Source of the DNA: RGIG9151 sp963635575
Lineage (GTDB): Bacteria > Bacillota > Clostridia > TANB77 > RGIG9151
Assembly: GCA_963635575.1 (NCBI GenBank)
Contig: CAVHFU010000003.1
Coordinates: 1 to 64,000 of the forward strand
Direction: 5' to 3'
DNA: 64,000 nt
How positions within the stretch are numbered: position 1 is the first letter of the stretch; each line of letters opens with the position of its first letter. Positions 44,867-53,792 of the stretch are shown one piece after another. The notes beneath the pieces are model-generated. The model worked only from the letters and a program-made list of their open reading frames with translations, did not search any database and had not been told where the DNA came from. The translations under genes were made by a program, and so were the position numbers.

Positions 44867-46417
44867 CTATTTCACCTCCTCTATGTCTATTACAATAACA
44901 TTATTTTTCACTGTATCAGTAACATATAGCTTGTTTTCGTCAATCATTAACCCAACAGGACTTACAATTTCAATCTCATCATTTTTAGACAATCCGGCAA
45001 TTGTATAAACATTTCCGTCTTTATCTATTTTCCTTATTACAGAATTTCCTGTATCTGCAACATATATGTTTCCTTCTCCATCTATTGCAATGTTCTGTGG
45101 GAAATTAAATCTAGCGTTCTCTGTTGTTCCGTCAATGTAATCTCCTATAATCTCATTAGAATCATCATATTTTTCATCTCCACCACCTGCAATAGTAGAA
45201 ACTTTTCCGTTTTCAATTTTTCTTATTCTTTGGTTACCACAATCTGCAACATATAAAACTCCACCTTTTAACGCAAGTCCCATAGGTCTGTTAAACATTG
45301 CTTCTTTTGCGTTTCCGTCTTTATATCCGCCCTCGCTTGATACTACTCCTGCATATGTAGTAACATTATCATTTCTATCTATTTTTCTTATAACGTTGTT
45401 GCCTGTGTCAGCAATATAGACTATTCCCTTACTTGTAGCCACAATTCCGGTAGGATTATTAAATAACGCCTTAGTTCTTTTCCCGTTCTTGTAACCCCCA
45501 CCTATATTTCCGGCATATGTAGAAACCTTGCCTCTCATAAAGTATCTTATTAAGTTATTATTTGTATCTGAAATTAGTAATCCGGTTTTTGGAGTCGCTA
45601 AAAATGAAGGAGCATCGAATTTAGCTTTATTTCCATCAGCAAAACTTCCAATAGCAACTTCAAATTCGTCTCTTGTATCAGAATTTCCAGCTACTGTAGA
45701 AACTATATTTTCCTTAATCTCTCTTATTGAATTATTTTTAGTATCTGCCACATAAATAGCATCTTTATACTTTATAATGCCTGTCGGAGCAAAAAAACTT
45801 GAATCACTTAATTCTCCATCGTTTAAAGTTGATATACCATTTCCGGCATATATAGTAGTCTTGTTTCCTTCAAAATATCCTTTACTTACCACCTTTTCTA
45901 ACATTTCGGATGCTTCTTCTAATGTTACAGTTGATTTTGCATTAAAATATCCGTTTGAATCTAAATTCATTATTCCAAAATTAATAGCAATATAAATATA
46001 ATCATTTGCCCATGTCGGTATATCAGTATCCGCAAATTCACAAGGCGATGTAGAATATATTCCTAAAGCTTTTGTCATTATTACGGCAACCTCAAGTCTT
46101 GTAATTTCCCTTTTGGGCTGTAAGTAAAATTTATCGGACACATTCTCTCCATTTATAATCTTTTCATTAGCCAATGAATAAACATATTTTTTATATCTAG
46201 GTTCAATTTCCTCGTCATCCTCAAAAATATAGTTTAATTCAGCACCTGCATTTTTGCCACTTATAGAACCCACCATGGCAAAAAAGTCTTCTCTTTTAAT
46301 AGAATTCTCAACTTCGATTCCATCCTTTATGCTTATGTATTCTGCCTCGAAGTTGTTCGCAAAAGCGTTTCCTGTCACAATTGCCAAAAAAACTACCGCG
46401 CACATCCATTTTTTCAT
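44867..46417 (-). CDS. SLH-domain protein with NHL-type beta-propeller repeats
   Basis: The 516-residue exported protein has a signal peptide (about 1-20), an SLH-like region (about 30-175, with KREITRLEVAVIMTKALGI) and then five or six NHL repeats (about 180-510) of the form NPTGIV-IADTGNNVIRKI-YAG. NHL propellers bind proteins, carbohydrate or RNA. Wall anchoring through SLH and its place in the CHASE2 operon suggest a surface ligand-binding partner of the sensor cyclase. Confidence 0.87.
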   Translation of the reverse strand: MKKWMCAVVFLAIVTGNAFANNFEAEYISIKDGIEVENSIKREDFFAMVGSISGKNAGAELNYIFEDDEEIEPRYKKYVYSLANEKIINGENVSDKFYLQPKREITRLEVAVIMTKALGIYSTSPCEFADTDIPTWANDYIYIAINFGIMNLDSNGYFNAKSTVTLEEASEMLEKVVSKGYFEGNKTTIYAGNGISTLNDGELSDSSFFAPTGIIKYKDAIYVADTKNNSIREIKENIVSTVAGNSDTRDEFEVAIGSFADGNKAKFDAPSFLATPKTGLLISDTNNNLIRYFMRGKVSTYAGNIGGGYKNGKRTKALFNNPTGIVATSKGIVYIADTGNNVIRKIDRNDNVTTYAGVVSSEGGYKDGNAKEAMFNRPMGLALKGGVLYVADCGNQRIRKIENGKVSTIAGGGDEKYDDSNEIIGDYIDGTTENARFNFPQNIAIDGEGNIYVADTGNSVIRKIDKDGNVYTIAGLSKNDEIEIVSPVGLMIDENKLYVTDTVKNNVIVIDIEEVK

Positions 46418-46432
46418 TTAAACTCTTCCTCC

Positions 46433-46840
46433 TTATCTAATTTTCTTTCTTATAATCAAAACATTTTTGCTGTCTTCATATTTATACTCAATATCATCCA
46501 AAAACTTCTTTGTCATGAAAATTCCCAAGCCACCAATCTCTCTCTCATCTATCCCCTTAGATATATCCGGGTCAATTCGCCCAAGTGGATTGTAAGGTTT
46601 TCCCATATCTTTAAATTCAACTTCAATCATAAAAATATCCTCTTTTATGTTACAATTTATCTCCACCTCACCCTGTTCATCATATGCATAGCTTGAAATA
46701 TTCACAAATATTTCTTCAACGGCAATATCTAACTTAGTTTTTAATTCATTGGTATAAGGCAATTTCATCAATTCTCCATTGACAAATTCAATTACTTTAT
46801 CTAAATTCGTTTTGCTTGCTTCAATAGTCAAATTAGACAT
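46433..46840 (-). CDS. RsbW-like serine kinase / anti-sigma ATPase
   Basis: The 135-residue GHKL ATPase domain has the N-box VEEIFVNISSYAY, the G1 box FKDMGKPYNPL and the G2 region GGLGIFMTKKFLD. It resembles RsbW/SpoIIAB switch kinases. It is probably the kinase counterpart of the PP2C phosphatase encoded 13 bases upstream. The ATG at 46840 has GGAGG in front; an earlier in-frame start overlaps the preceding gene. The target sigma factor is not obvious. Confidence 0.86.
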   Translation of the reverse strand: MSNLTIEASKTNLDKVIEFVNGELMKLPYTNELKTKLDIAVEEIFVNISSYAYDEQGEVEINCNIKEDIFMIEVEFKDMGKPYNPLGRIDPDISKGIDEREIGGLGIFMTKKFLDDIEYKYEDSKNVLIIRKKIR

Positions 46841-46853
46841 ATTCCTGCCTCCT

Positions 46854-48020
46854 TTAGCTCCTTCTAAACATAAGCATTGTAATATCATCTGACTGTTCTA
46901 TGCCAAAACTATGTTTATCAATTTCAGTGTGCACATCTGTCAAAATATCTCTGACCGCCATTTTATTATATGCTTTAGTTTCAAATAATCCTAGTAACCT
47001 TTCATCAGAAAACAGATCATCATTTTTATCTTGTGCCTCTGTGACCCCATCTGTGTACATAAAAATCATGTCGCCTTTGCCAAGTTGCATTGTGCTTTCC
47101 TTGTATTTAATGTTTTCCATACCTGCAAGAACGAATCCGGGCTTTGCTTGAATGAACTCAGCACTGGTTCCTTCTTTCAAAATAATCGGCAAATTATGAC
47201 CCGCGTTTACATATCTAAATTCTCCGGTCTCGATATTTAAAATCCCCATAAAAGATGTAACAAACATATTGGCATCATTGTTTTCACACAATTCATTATT
47301 TGCATGTTCAAACACCTCATTTACCGAAATATTTAGCTTAGCGTAATTTTTAATTACCGTTTTTGCCATAAGCATAAATAACGCAGCAGATATTCCCTTC
47401 CCAGATACGTCAGCTATAAGCATACAAATATGTTTATCGTCCACTTTAAATATATCATAGAAATCGCCGCCAACCTCTTTTGCAGGAGTCATCGTAGCAC
47501 ATATTTCTATTCCTAAATTGTCAAATTTCTTAGGTAATGAACTTTCTTGAATTTTTTTAGCAATATCAAGCTCTGACTTTAATCTCTGCTGTTCAGAAAT
47601 AACATTAGTCAAGTTTGCATACAATGTCTCCATAAAAACCGCATAACAATCCGGATTCTTTTTTACAACATCATTAAATAAAGTTCTAGAAATCCTTACA
47701 GCTTGAAGTGGTTCATCCGCTCTTACTGTAGCCGAACGCTTTTTGCCGGAAATAAGAGCCATCTCGCCAACAAACCCACCACTTTTCATTTTTCCGATTA
47801 TTTTATTACTGCTACTTAGCACGGTTGCACTTCCGCTTATGATTATATACATTCCGTCTTCAGCTTCGGCACCGTATGTAACTATATTCTCATCTTTATT
47901 AAACTTACAATATTCAAGCAGTCTAATTAGTTCCATTGCTCCATTAGAAATTTTAGAAACATCCGCTATTCCAAAAAATTTCTGCACAGAAACATTATTT
48001 ATTAAATCATTAAATTCCAT
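46854..48020 (-). CDS. Cyclic-nucleotide-binding PP2C phosphatase (RsbU/SpoIIE type)
   Basis: The 388-residue protein has an N-terminal cNMP-binding domain (about 10-130). Its phosphate-binding cassette GGFVGEMALISGKKRSATVRA-type contains the Glu and the Arg-Ser-Ala used by cAMP sites. A helical linker (about 140-165) leads to a SpoIIE/PP2C phosphatase domain (about 175-385) with GGDFYD, LIADVSGKG, FMYTDGV and QSDDITML. The expected action is to dephosphorylate a STAS protein when cAMP binds. A class III cyclase lies in the same operon. Confidence 0.92.
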   Translation of the reverse strand: MEFNDLINNVSVQKFFGIADVSKISNGAMELIRLLEYCKFNKDENIVTYGAEAEDGMYIIISGSATVLSSSNKIIGKMKSGGFVGEMALISGKKRSATVRADEPLQAVRISRTLFNDVVKKNPDCYAVFMETLYANLTNVISEQQRLKSELDIAKKIQESSLPKKFDNLGIEICATMTPAKEVGGDFYDIFKVDDKHICMLIADVSGKGISAALFMLMAKTVIKNYAKLNISVNEVFEHANNELCENNDANMFVTSFMGILNIETGEFRYVNAGHNLPIILKEGTSAEFIQAKPGFVLAGMENIKYKESTMQLGKGDMIFMYTDGVTEAQDKNDDLFSDERLLGLFETKAYNKMAVRDILTDVHTEIDKHSFGIEQSDDITMLMFRRS

Positions 48021-48061
48021 ATTCTCACCTTTCATATATACGTTACATTTTGGACACTAGC

Positions 48062-48397
48062 TCACCAAACAATAAATATTATTAGTAAAATTACTGCATA
48101 ATGCAACAATTGGTCAATGGCATAATATAGTTTTGAATTGCTTGGATTTTTTGTGTTCAATATTCCCTTGATTAGGTCTATAATAAAATGAGAAGCAAAG
48201 ATTAGCATAAGTAATGCAAAGCTTATTTTATTCAAATAAAAAAATACACACCAAAAACAAAAAGTGTATATTATACAATGCACAAATAAATGGTAATAAT
48301 TCTTTGATTTTGTAGTTGCAATATACTCACCTTGGAAAACATAATCACCAAACACATGTGCCACTATAAACAAAAAAATCAATTCTAAATACTCCAT
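48062..48397 (-). CDS. DUF3307 family membrane protein
   Basis: The 111-residue, four-span protein fits DUF3307, with conserved AHVFGDYVFQ, SHFIIDLIKG and YAIDQLLHY motifs. The function is unknown. It has a GGAGGTGG ribosome site, and the cNMP-phosphatase gene begins 41 bases downstream, so it is the likely first gene of the signalling operon. Confidence 0.8.
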   Translation of the reverse strand: MEYLELIFLFIVAHVFGDYVFQGEYIATTKSKNYYHLFVHCIIYTFCFWCVFFYLNKISFALLMLIFASHFIIDLIKGILNTKNPSNSKLYYAIDQLLHYAVILLIIFIVW

Positions 48398-48532
48398 CTT
48401 CCACCTCCAAAAAACAATTATTTTTGCATAAATATTTTATCATATTATTTTATGTGATGTATACACAAAAATATTAATTTGTAGCAATATTTAAAATTGA
48501 CTTTTTATCTCTATTCATTTTGTTAACCGCAT

Positions 48533-48637
48533 TGACCATTTGGGACAGGTCAGAAAATGCTAATAGCCACAGTTTGCTTACTTAGCGAATTGTAGCCATT
48601 TTTTACCTTGACCAAAAAGAACCGTCCCTAATGGTCA
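48533..48637. mobile_element. MITE-like element with 14-bp terminal inverted repeats
   Basis: TGACCATTTGGGAC (48533-48546) and GTCCCTAATGGTCA (48624-48637) are inverted repeats with one mismatch, bounding 105 bases without coding capacity. A second TGACC-type sequence lies inside the right end. It abuts the T-run of the 6S-like RNA. Target duplication is not clear, so it could instead be a REP-type or degenerate element. Confidence 0.5.
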
Positions 48638-48640
48638 CAC

Positions 48641-48846
48641 AAAAAAATTCCCGCCTATGCCGTTTATCAAGGATATTTCGGAACCTGCATGTGCAGGTGG
48701 GTCTCCTCCTATGTATCTCACGTTTCCCGTTCCGCGAAACTCGCGAGGGCCTACAATCGATACATAAAGTTTCGGAATCCCATATAAAATGTGTTGGTTT
48801 GAAATAATCCTTATCCTCGTACATCGCAGGAATTTTCTGTTTCTAT
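48641..48846 (-). ncRNA. ssrS: Structured RNA, probable 6S RNA
   Basis: A promoter is followed by about 205 transcribed bases with a T-run end and no coding sense. The ends pair: TTCCTGC (minus strand, 48832-48826) with GCGGGAA (48654-48648), ATGT with GCAT, and AAGGAT (48812-48807) with ATCCTT (48674-48669). Inside are an 8-bp stem (48759-48766 with 48710-48717) and a hairpin at 48683-48698. The length, closing stem and open central region fit 6S RNA, which binds sigma-A RNA polymerase. It is more GC-rich than its surroundings, as expected for structured RNA. The identity is not certain. Confidence 0.62.
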
Positions 48847-48852
48847 ACTGTT

Positions 48853-48881
48853 ATTCTAACATATTCTCAGTAGCTTTTCAA
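48853..48881 (-). promoter_or_regulatory. Promoter of the 6S-like RNA
   Basis: TTGAAA (48876-48881), a 17-base spacer and TAGAAT (48853-48858) on the minus strand start transcription about 15 bases before the first paired region of the RNA. Confidence 0.7.
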
Positions 48882-48895
48882 TTGGAAAATATCGA

Positions 48896-50353
48896 CTAAA
48901 AAATCTTGTCTATTATCTTTTTATACAAACTTATATACTTATCTGACACTTTGTGCCAAGAGAAATCTTCTTCCATTCCTGAGACTACGATTTTCTCCCA
49001 AACATCAGGCATATTTTTATAAACAGAAATAGCTCTAACTAAAGTTTTCATAAGCATTCTTTCACTATATTCTTTAAATGAAAATCCATTTCCTTCTTCT
49101 TCTTCTATTTTAAAATCTTTGACTGTATCATTAAGTCCACCGGTTTGTCTTACAACTGGTACACTTCCATATCTAAAAGCAATTAATTGACCAAGTCCGC
49201 AAGGTTCAAACTTAGAAGGCATCAAGAACATATCCGACCCAGCATAAATTTTATGTGCTAAAGTATCGTTAAATTCAATATTGGCCGAAAACTTATTCGG
49301 ATATTTTTTCGCATATTCTCTAAATAAATCCTCATAGTGTGGATCGCCAAGACCTAGCACAACAATCTGGACATCAAGTTTAATTAAGTCTGGTAAAATT
49401 TGCTCTATCAGTTCAAAACCTTTTTGGTCGCAAATTCTCGTAACCATCCCAATTAATGGCGCATTAGTTTTTTGAAGTCCAAGTTCATCCTGTAGTTCTC
49501 TTTTATTTATAGCCTTATTATGAAGTGTTGTAGAATCAAAATTCTTATATATTCTCGTGTCGGTTTCTGGATCATAATGCCTTGTATCTATTCCATTTAC
49601 AATTCCATATAAATCATCTTCCTTGCTCTTTAAAAGTCCATTCAGCCTTTCGCCATATTCAGCAGTTTTTATTTCCTTTACATATGTTTCACTTACTGTA
49701 TTTATAAGATCAGCATATAGAATTCCAGCCTTCATAAAATTAACTTCGCCATAAAATTCAAGTTTATCTGATGTGTAAAAACTATCATCAAGCCCCATAA
49801 CTGGAAGTACCCCCTTACCAAAATTCCCTTGGTATTGGAGATTGTGAATTGTAAATAGAGATCCTATCTGATTATAAAACACATCATCTGCGTACTTTTC
49901 TTTTAAATAGAGCGGTATAGGTCCGGTTTGCCAGTCATTGCAATGAATTATATCAGGCTTAAATCCTATCTTTGGTAGCATTTTTAACACTGCTTTATCG
50001 AAAAAGCAAAATCTATCTGCGTCATCTCCATAGCAATATATGCCCGGTCTATCGAAATAATGGTAGCTATCTACAAAATACACCGGTATAGAATAATGCT
50101 CTGAATTCTCTTCAAAATTTAGAGAACCTTCTCTCACAATTGCTGTCTCCTGTTTCCCTAACATTTCAACTGGGAAATCTGTAAGATAACTCATTTTTGT
50201 AGAGATACATTGGTATCTCGGCATAATAATTCTAACATCATGTCCCATAGCCTTTAGAGCCATAGGTAAAGCACCCGCAACATCCGCAAGTCCTCCTGTT
50301 TTTGCGAAAGGTTCTACTTCCGCTGAAACCATCAAAATTTTGAGTTGTTCCAT
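48896..50353 (-). CDS. glgA: Glycogen synthase (ADP-glucose type)
   Basis: GlgA adds glucose from ADP-glucose to alpha-1,4-glucan. The 485-residue GT5 enzyme has the N-terminal ADP-glucose loop KTGGLADV, HCNDWQTG and the C-terminal MPSKFEPCGLGQL and RQTGGLNDTV motifs. It stands alone: glgC, glgB and glgP are not in the window. The ATG at 50353 has AAGGA 10 bases upstream. Confidence 0.96.
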   Translation of the reverse strand: MEQLKILMVSAEVEPFAKTGGLADVAGALPMALKAMGHDVRIIMPRYQCISTKMSYLTDFPVEMLGKQETAIVREGSLNFEENSEHYSIPVYFVDSYHYFDRPGIYCYGDDADRFCFFDKAVLKMLPKIGFKPDIIHCNDWQTGPIPLYLKEKYADDVFYNQIGSLFTIHNLQYQGNFGKGVLPVMGLDDSFYTSDKLEFYGEVNFMKAGILYADLINTVSETYVKEIKTAEYGERLNGLLKSKEDDLYGIVNGIDTRHYDPETDTRIYKNFDSTTLHNKAINKRELQDELGLQKTNAPLIGMVTRICDQKGFELIEQILPDLIKLDVQIVVLGLGDPHYEDLFREYAKKYPNKFSANIEFNDTLAHKIYAGSDMFLMPSKFEPCGLGQLIAFRYGSVPVVRQTGGLNDTVKDFKIEEEEGNGFSFKEYSERMLMKTLVRAISVYKNMPDVWEKIVVSGMEEDFSWHKVSDKYISLYKKIIDKIF

Positions 50354-50455
50354 TTTTATCAAATCCTTTTTTTATATATTTATACTTTTATCTTATGTCA
50401 AAAATAATCATCCGTTTAAATATCGGTTTATTTTTTATATTTTGTTATAGTTTTT

Positions 50456-52510
50456 TTACAACACAATTCCACTAAACTTTTCTTCCACCTTTTTATAAAG
50501 TGGTTCAAACTCAGGTTTACTTGCCTTTTTAATAATTTCCTTAGCTACCCTACTTGATTCCTCTAAAATCATTTTATCAGCGAAGATATTTGCAATTTTG
50601 AATTCTGGTATCCCATGCTGCCTTACTCCGAAAAACTCGCCTGGTCCTCTAAGTTCCAAATCCTTTTCAGCAATTTTAAATCCGTCATTCGTTTTGGTCA
50701 TTATCTCCATGCGTTCTTTAGTATTTTTAGAAAGCTTGTAACATTTTAATATACAATACGATTTTTCACTACCTCTACCAACTCTTCCTCTTAACTGATG
50801 TAATGCTGCAAGTCCAAATCTCTCGGCATTCTCTATAATCATAAGTGTTGCATTAGGAACATTTACCCCCACCTCTATAACAGTAGTAGAAATAAGTATA
50901 TCCACTTCACCGTTTTTAAACCTATGCATAATCACATCTTTGTCTTTTGAGTTCATTTTTCCATGCAAAATTTCGATATTGTAGTTTGGGAAAATTTTTT
51001 TATAGCATTCATAAACCTCGACAACATTCTTTAATTTTACTTCTTCTTCGCCATCTAAACTTTCTTCTTGTTCCTCAATTAGTGGACATACGACGTAAGC
51101 CTGCCTCCCCTCATCTATTTCTTTCTTTATAAAGCCATTAAGTCTTTCTTCGAGAGTTTCTCCTATCAAAAATGTTTCGATAACCTTTCTATTAGGTGGC
51201 AGTTCGTCTATTACTGAAATGTCTAAGTCCCCATAAAGAATTAATGCAAGTGTTCGTGGAATTGGTGTGGCAGTCATAATTAACACATCAGGATTATGCC
51301 CTTTTTGCGTAAGTTTGCTCCGCTGATTTACTCCAAATCTATGCTGTTCATCAGTAACAATTAACCCAAGCTTGTTAAACACAACATCATCTTCTAAAAG
51401 TGCATGTGTTCCAACAACAATATCCACTTTTCCATTCTCAATCTTCTCTTTTACTGTCTTTTTTTGTTTCGCCGTAAGTGAACCGGACAATAATTCCACA
51501 CTTATACCGTATTTTCCAAAAAGTCTTGTAAACTCATTAAAATGCTGTTCAGCAAGAATTCCGGTAGGTGCCATCATAACAGCCTGATATCCGTTTTTAA
51601 TAGCATTATATATGGATATCGCCGCAACAATTGTTTTTCCACTTCCAACATCTCCTTGAAGTAATCTATTCATTGCTTTATCACTATTCATGTCAGAAAA
51701 TATGTCCTTTATTACTCGATTTTGAGCATTTGTAAGCTTAAAACTCAGATTATCTATAAATTCTGTTACTTCATCACATATATTAAACTTAATGCCTTTT
51801 TTACTTGAATTATTACTATTTTTTAATTGCATAAGCCCTAATTCAAGTAATAAAAGTTCATCAAACACAAGCCTATGCCTTGCCTTTATATATTCATCTT
51901 TAACCGTTGGAAAATGAATTGAATAAAGTGCACTATTTATCTCTTCTAAATCGTTGTTAAGCCGTATACTCTCCGGCATATATTCTTCTATCTTTCCATT
52001 TCCCTCATCCATTACATTCTCTATTGCATTTCTAATAGCAGTCTGTGAGAGACCATTAGTCGAAGGATATACACCTAATATTTTACCTGTATTTTTGCTG
52101 CCCTTATCATCAAAAATAGGATTAACAACTTCAATTCTGTTAACAGTCCGTTTAATTTGACCATAAAAAGTATATGTAGCACCGGTTTTAAGAATATTTT
52201 TAACATATGTAGCATTAAACCAAACAAGACTTACCGAACCGGTTTCATCTACTGCATTAGCCTTTATCATAACCATATTTCCTCTCGGACGGACTATAGT
52301 AATTTTTCCGCTTATAGTAGCACAAAAAGAAGTTTTTTCTTCATCTACCAGTTCAAAAATCTTCTTTTTTTCAGTTCTATCCTCATAATCCCTAGGAAAA
52401 TGAAACAGCAAATCCCTTATCGTATATATTTTCAAATTATTAAAAAGTTTCTCGCGAGAAGGCCCAACACCTTTTATATATCTTATTGAATCGTTTAATG
52501 ATAATTTCAT
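50456..52510 (-). CDS. recG: ATP-dependent DNA helicase RecG
   Basis: RecG remodels stalled replication forks and Holliday junctions. The 684-residue protein has the N-terminal wedge (OB) domain (about 55-150), Walker A GDVGSGKT, the DEQH box in VTDEQHRFG, TATPIPRTLAL, and the C-terminal QLRGRVGRG and GPGEFFGVRQHG signatures. The length is normal. A good GGAG ribosome site precedes the ATG. Confidence 0.97.
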   Translation of the reverse strand: MKLSLNDSIRYIKGVGPSREKLFNNLKIYTIRDLLFHFPRDYEDRTEKKKIFELVDEEKTSFCATISGKITIVRPRGNMVMIKANAVDETGSVSLVWFNATYVKNILKTGATYTFYGQIKRTVNRIEVVNPIFDDKGSKNTGKILGVYPSTNGLSQTAIRNAIENVMDEGNGKIEEYMPESIRLNNDLEEINSALYSIHFPTVKDEYIKARHRLVFDELLLLELGLMQLKNSNNSSKKGIKFNICDEVTEFIDNLSFKLTNAQNRVIKDIFSDMNSDKAMNRLLQGDVGSGKTIVAAISIYNAIKNGYQAVMMAPTGILAEQHFNEFTRLFGKYGISVELLSGSLTAKQKKTVKEKIENGKVDIVVGTHALLEDDVVFNKLGLIVTDEQHRFGVNQRSKLTQKGHNPDVLIMTATPIPRTLALILYGDLDISVIDELPPNRKVIETFLIGETLEERLNGFIKKEIDEGRQAYVVCPLIEEQEESLDGEEEVKLKNVVEVYECYKKIFPNYNIEILHGKMNSKDKDVIMHRFKNGEVDILISTTVIEVGVNVPNATLMIIENAERFGLAALHQLRGRVGRGSEKSYCILKCYKLSKNTKERMEIMTKTNDGFKIAEKDLELRGPGEFFGVRQHGIPEFKIANIFADKMILEESSRVAKEIIKKASKPEFEPLYKKVEEKFSGIVL

Positions 52511-52565
52511 AACGTATCTCCTTAGAATGTATTATATAAAATTTTCGAGTTAGTGTAAAGGAGCC

Positions 52566-52607
52566 AAAAAACACAAGTAATTTATAAACAAATCACTTGT
52601 GTTTTTT
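52566..52607. terminator. Terminator after the YtvI-like gene
   Basis: A 13-bp perfect stem pairs 52566-52578 with 52595-52607, with A/T-rich arms that give a T-run on both strands. Confidence 0.78.
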
Positions 52608-52609
52608 AT

Positions 52610-53725
52610 CTAATTAGATTGCACTCTCCCATCAAATATTTCTTTCAAAACTCCCTTATTATAAATTCCACCAAAAACATTCTTCAAAATAATTAGTACG
52701 ATTGGACCTGCGATTAATCCTAAGACACCAATTAGCTGAACCCCAGTATACATAGCTATTAGCGTAAGTAACGGATATATACCAATTTGTGTACCAACGA
52801 TTTTAGGTTCAATTAACTGCCTTACTATTGTTATAAATAAATACAAACCCAAAATTCCAAATGCTAGTGGATAATTTCCCATTATTAGTAATATTATTCC
52901 CCAAGGAATTAAGACTGTACCGGTTCCAAGTATTGGTAAAGCATCAATAATCGCAACAACAATTGCAAAAACTAGTGCATATTTTATTCTAAAAATACTA
53001 AATCCTATAAACAATTCACAGAAAGTTATTGTGATCAAAATTCCCTGTGCCTTTAAGTACCCACCCAAGGCACTAAATAAATCATTTACTATTCCCTCAA
53101 CCTTAGCCAACCATTTTAATGGCAAGTGTTTTTCTAATGAATCCGAAATAAACTTTGTATCTGAGCTTATGAAAAACGTTGAAAGCAATGTAATAATCGT
53201 ATAAATCAATGCGTTTGGCAAGTTAACAACAAAGCTAACAGCGAAGTTACCAGCTGAATTAATCAATTCAGATAATGAAGTCAAAAGTGTATTAACAATA
53301 TTCAAAACTGTGCTTTGTATTCCGGCAATTAATTCCGGAGACAAATCTAAGTTTTGATAAAAGAAAGTAAATCTTCCTACTTGAGTAGAAATCGTATTAT
53401 ACAATGTTGGGAAAATGTAATTCGTCTGTGCAGACAATGCGATTACTTCTCTTATAACTGCAGCAATAAACCAATAGCAAATAGCCCCAACCGCTCCTAC
53501 GAAAGCTAATATGCACATAATTACCGCCACTATTCTAGGGAATTTAAACTTTTTAGCCAAAACCTCTACCGGTCTTTCGATTATCTTAGAAATTATATAT
53601 GCAATCACAAACGGTAAAAAGAATATTGCAAGTCTTAATCCCAATACTACGCCAGCTAAGACTAAAATTATTGTAAGTAAAAACTTAAACATTTTCCTGT
53701 AATTTATTCTTAACTCTCCTTCCAC
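52610..53725 (-). CDS. AI-2E-family permease (YtvI-like)
   Basis: The 371-residue protein has seven to eight spans and the family pattern: an N-terminal pair of spans, a long extracellular helical segment (about 95-150), FFISSDTKFI, and the C-terminal PILGTGTVLIPWGI and RQLIEPKIVGTQIG signatures. In spore-formers this group includes the sporulation protein YtvI; transport of a particular solute is not shown. The start is GTG at 53725, with AGGGGTGG upstream. Confidence 0.85.
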   Translation of the reverse strand: MEGELRINYRKMFKFLLTIILVLAGVVLGLRLAIFFLPFVIAYIISKIIERPVEVLAKKFKFPRIVAVIMCILAFVGAVGAICYWFIAAVIREVIALSAQTNYIFPTLYNTISTQVGRFTFFYQNLDLSPELIAGIQSTVLNIVNTLLTSLSELINSAGNFAVSFVVNLPNALIYTIITLLSTFFISSDTKFISDSLEKHLPLKWLAKVEGIVNDLFSALGGYLKAQGILITITFCELFIGFSIFRIKYALVFAIVVAIIDALPILGTGTVLIPWGIILLIMGNYPLAFGILGLYLFITIVRQLIEPKIVGTQIGIYPLLTLIAMYTGVQLIGVLGLIAGPIVLIILKNVFGGIYNKGVLKEIFDGRVQSN

Positions 53726-53792
53726 ATTACCACCCCTAAACTATATATTTTTTCTGCCAATTATATCGGACTATTTACCTAAAATATGTACA

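Noticed and set aside
48603..48824. 73-codon minus-strand open frame inside the 6S-like RNA region
   Set aside because: The frame is Arg/Cys-rich with no ribosome site, overlaps the paired stems and crosses the T-run of the RNA; it is chance.
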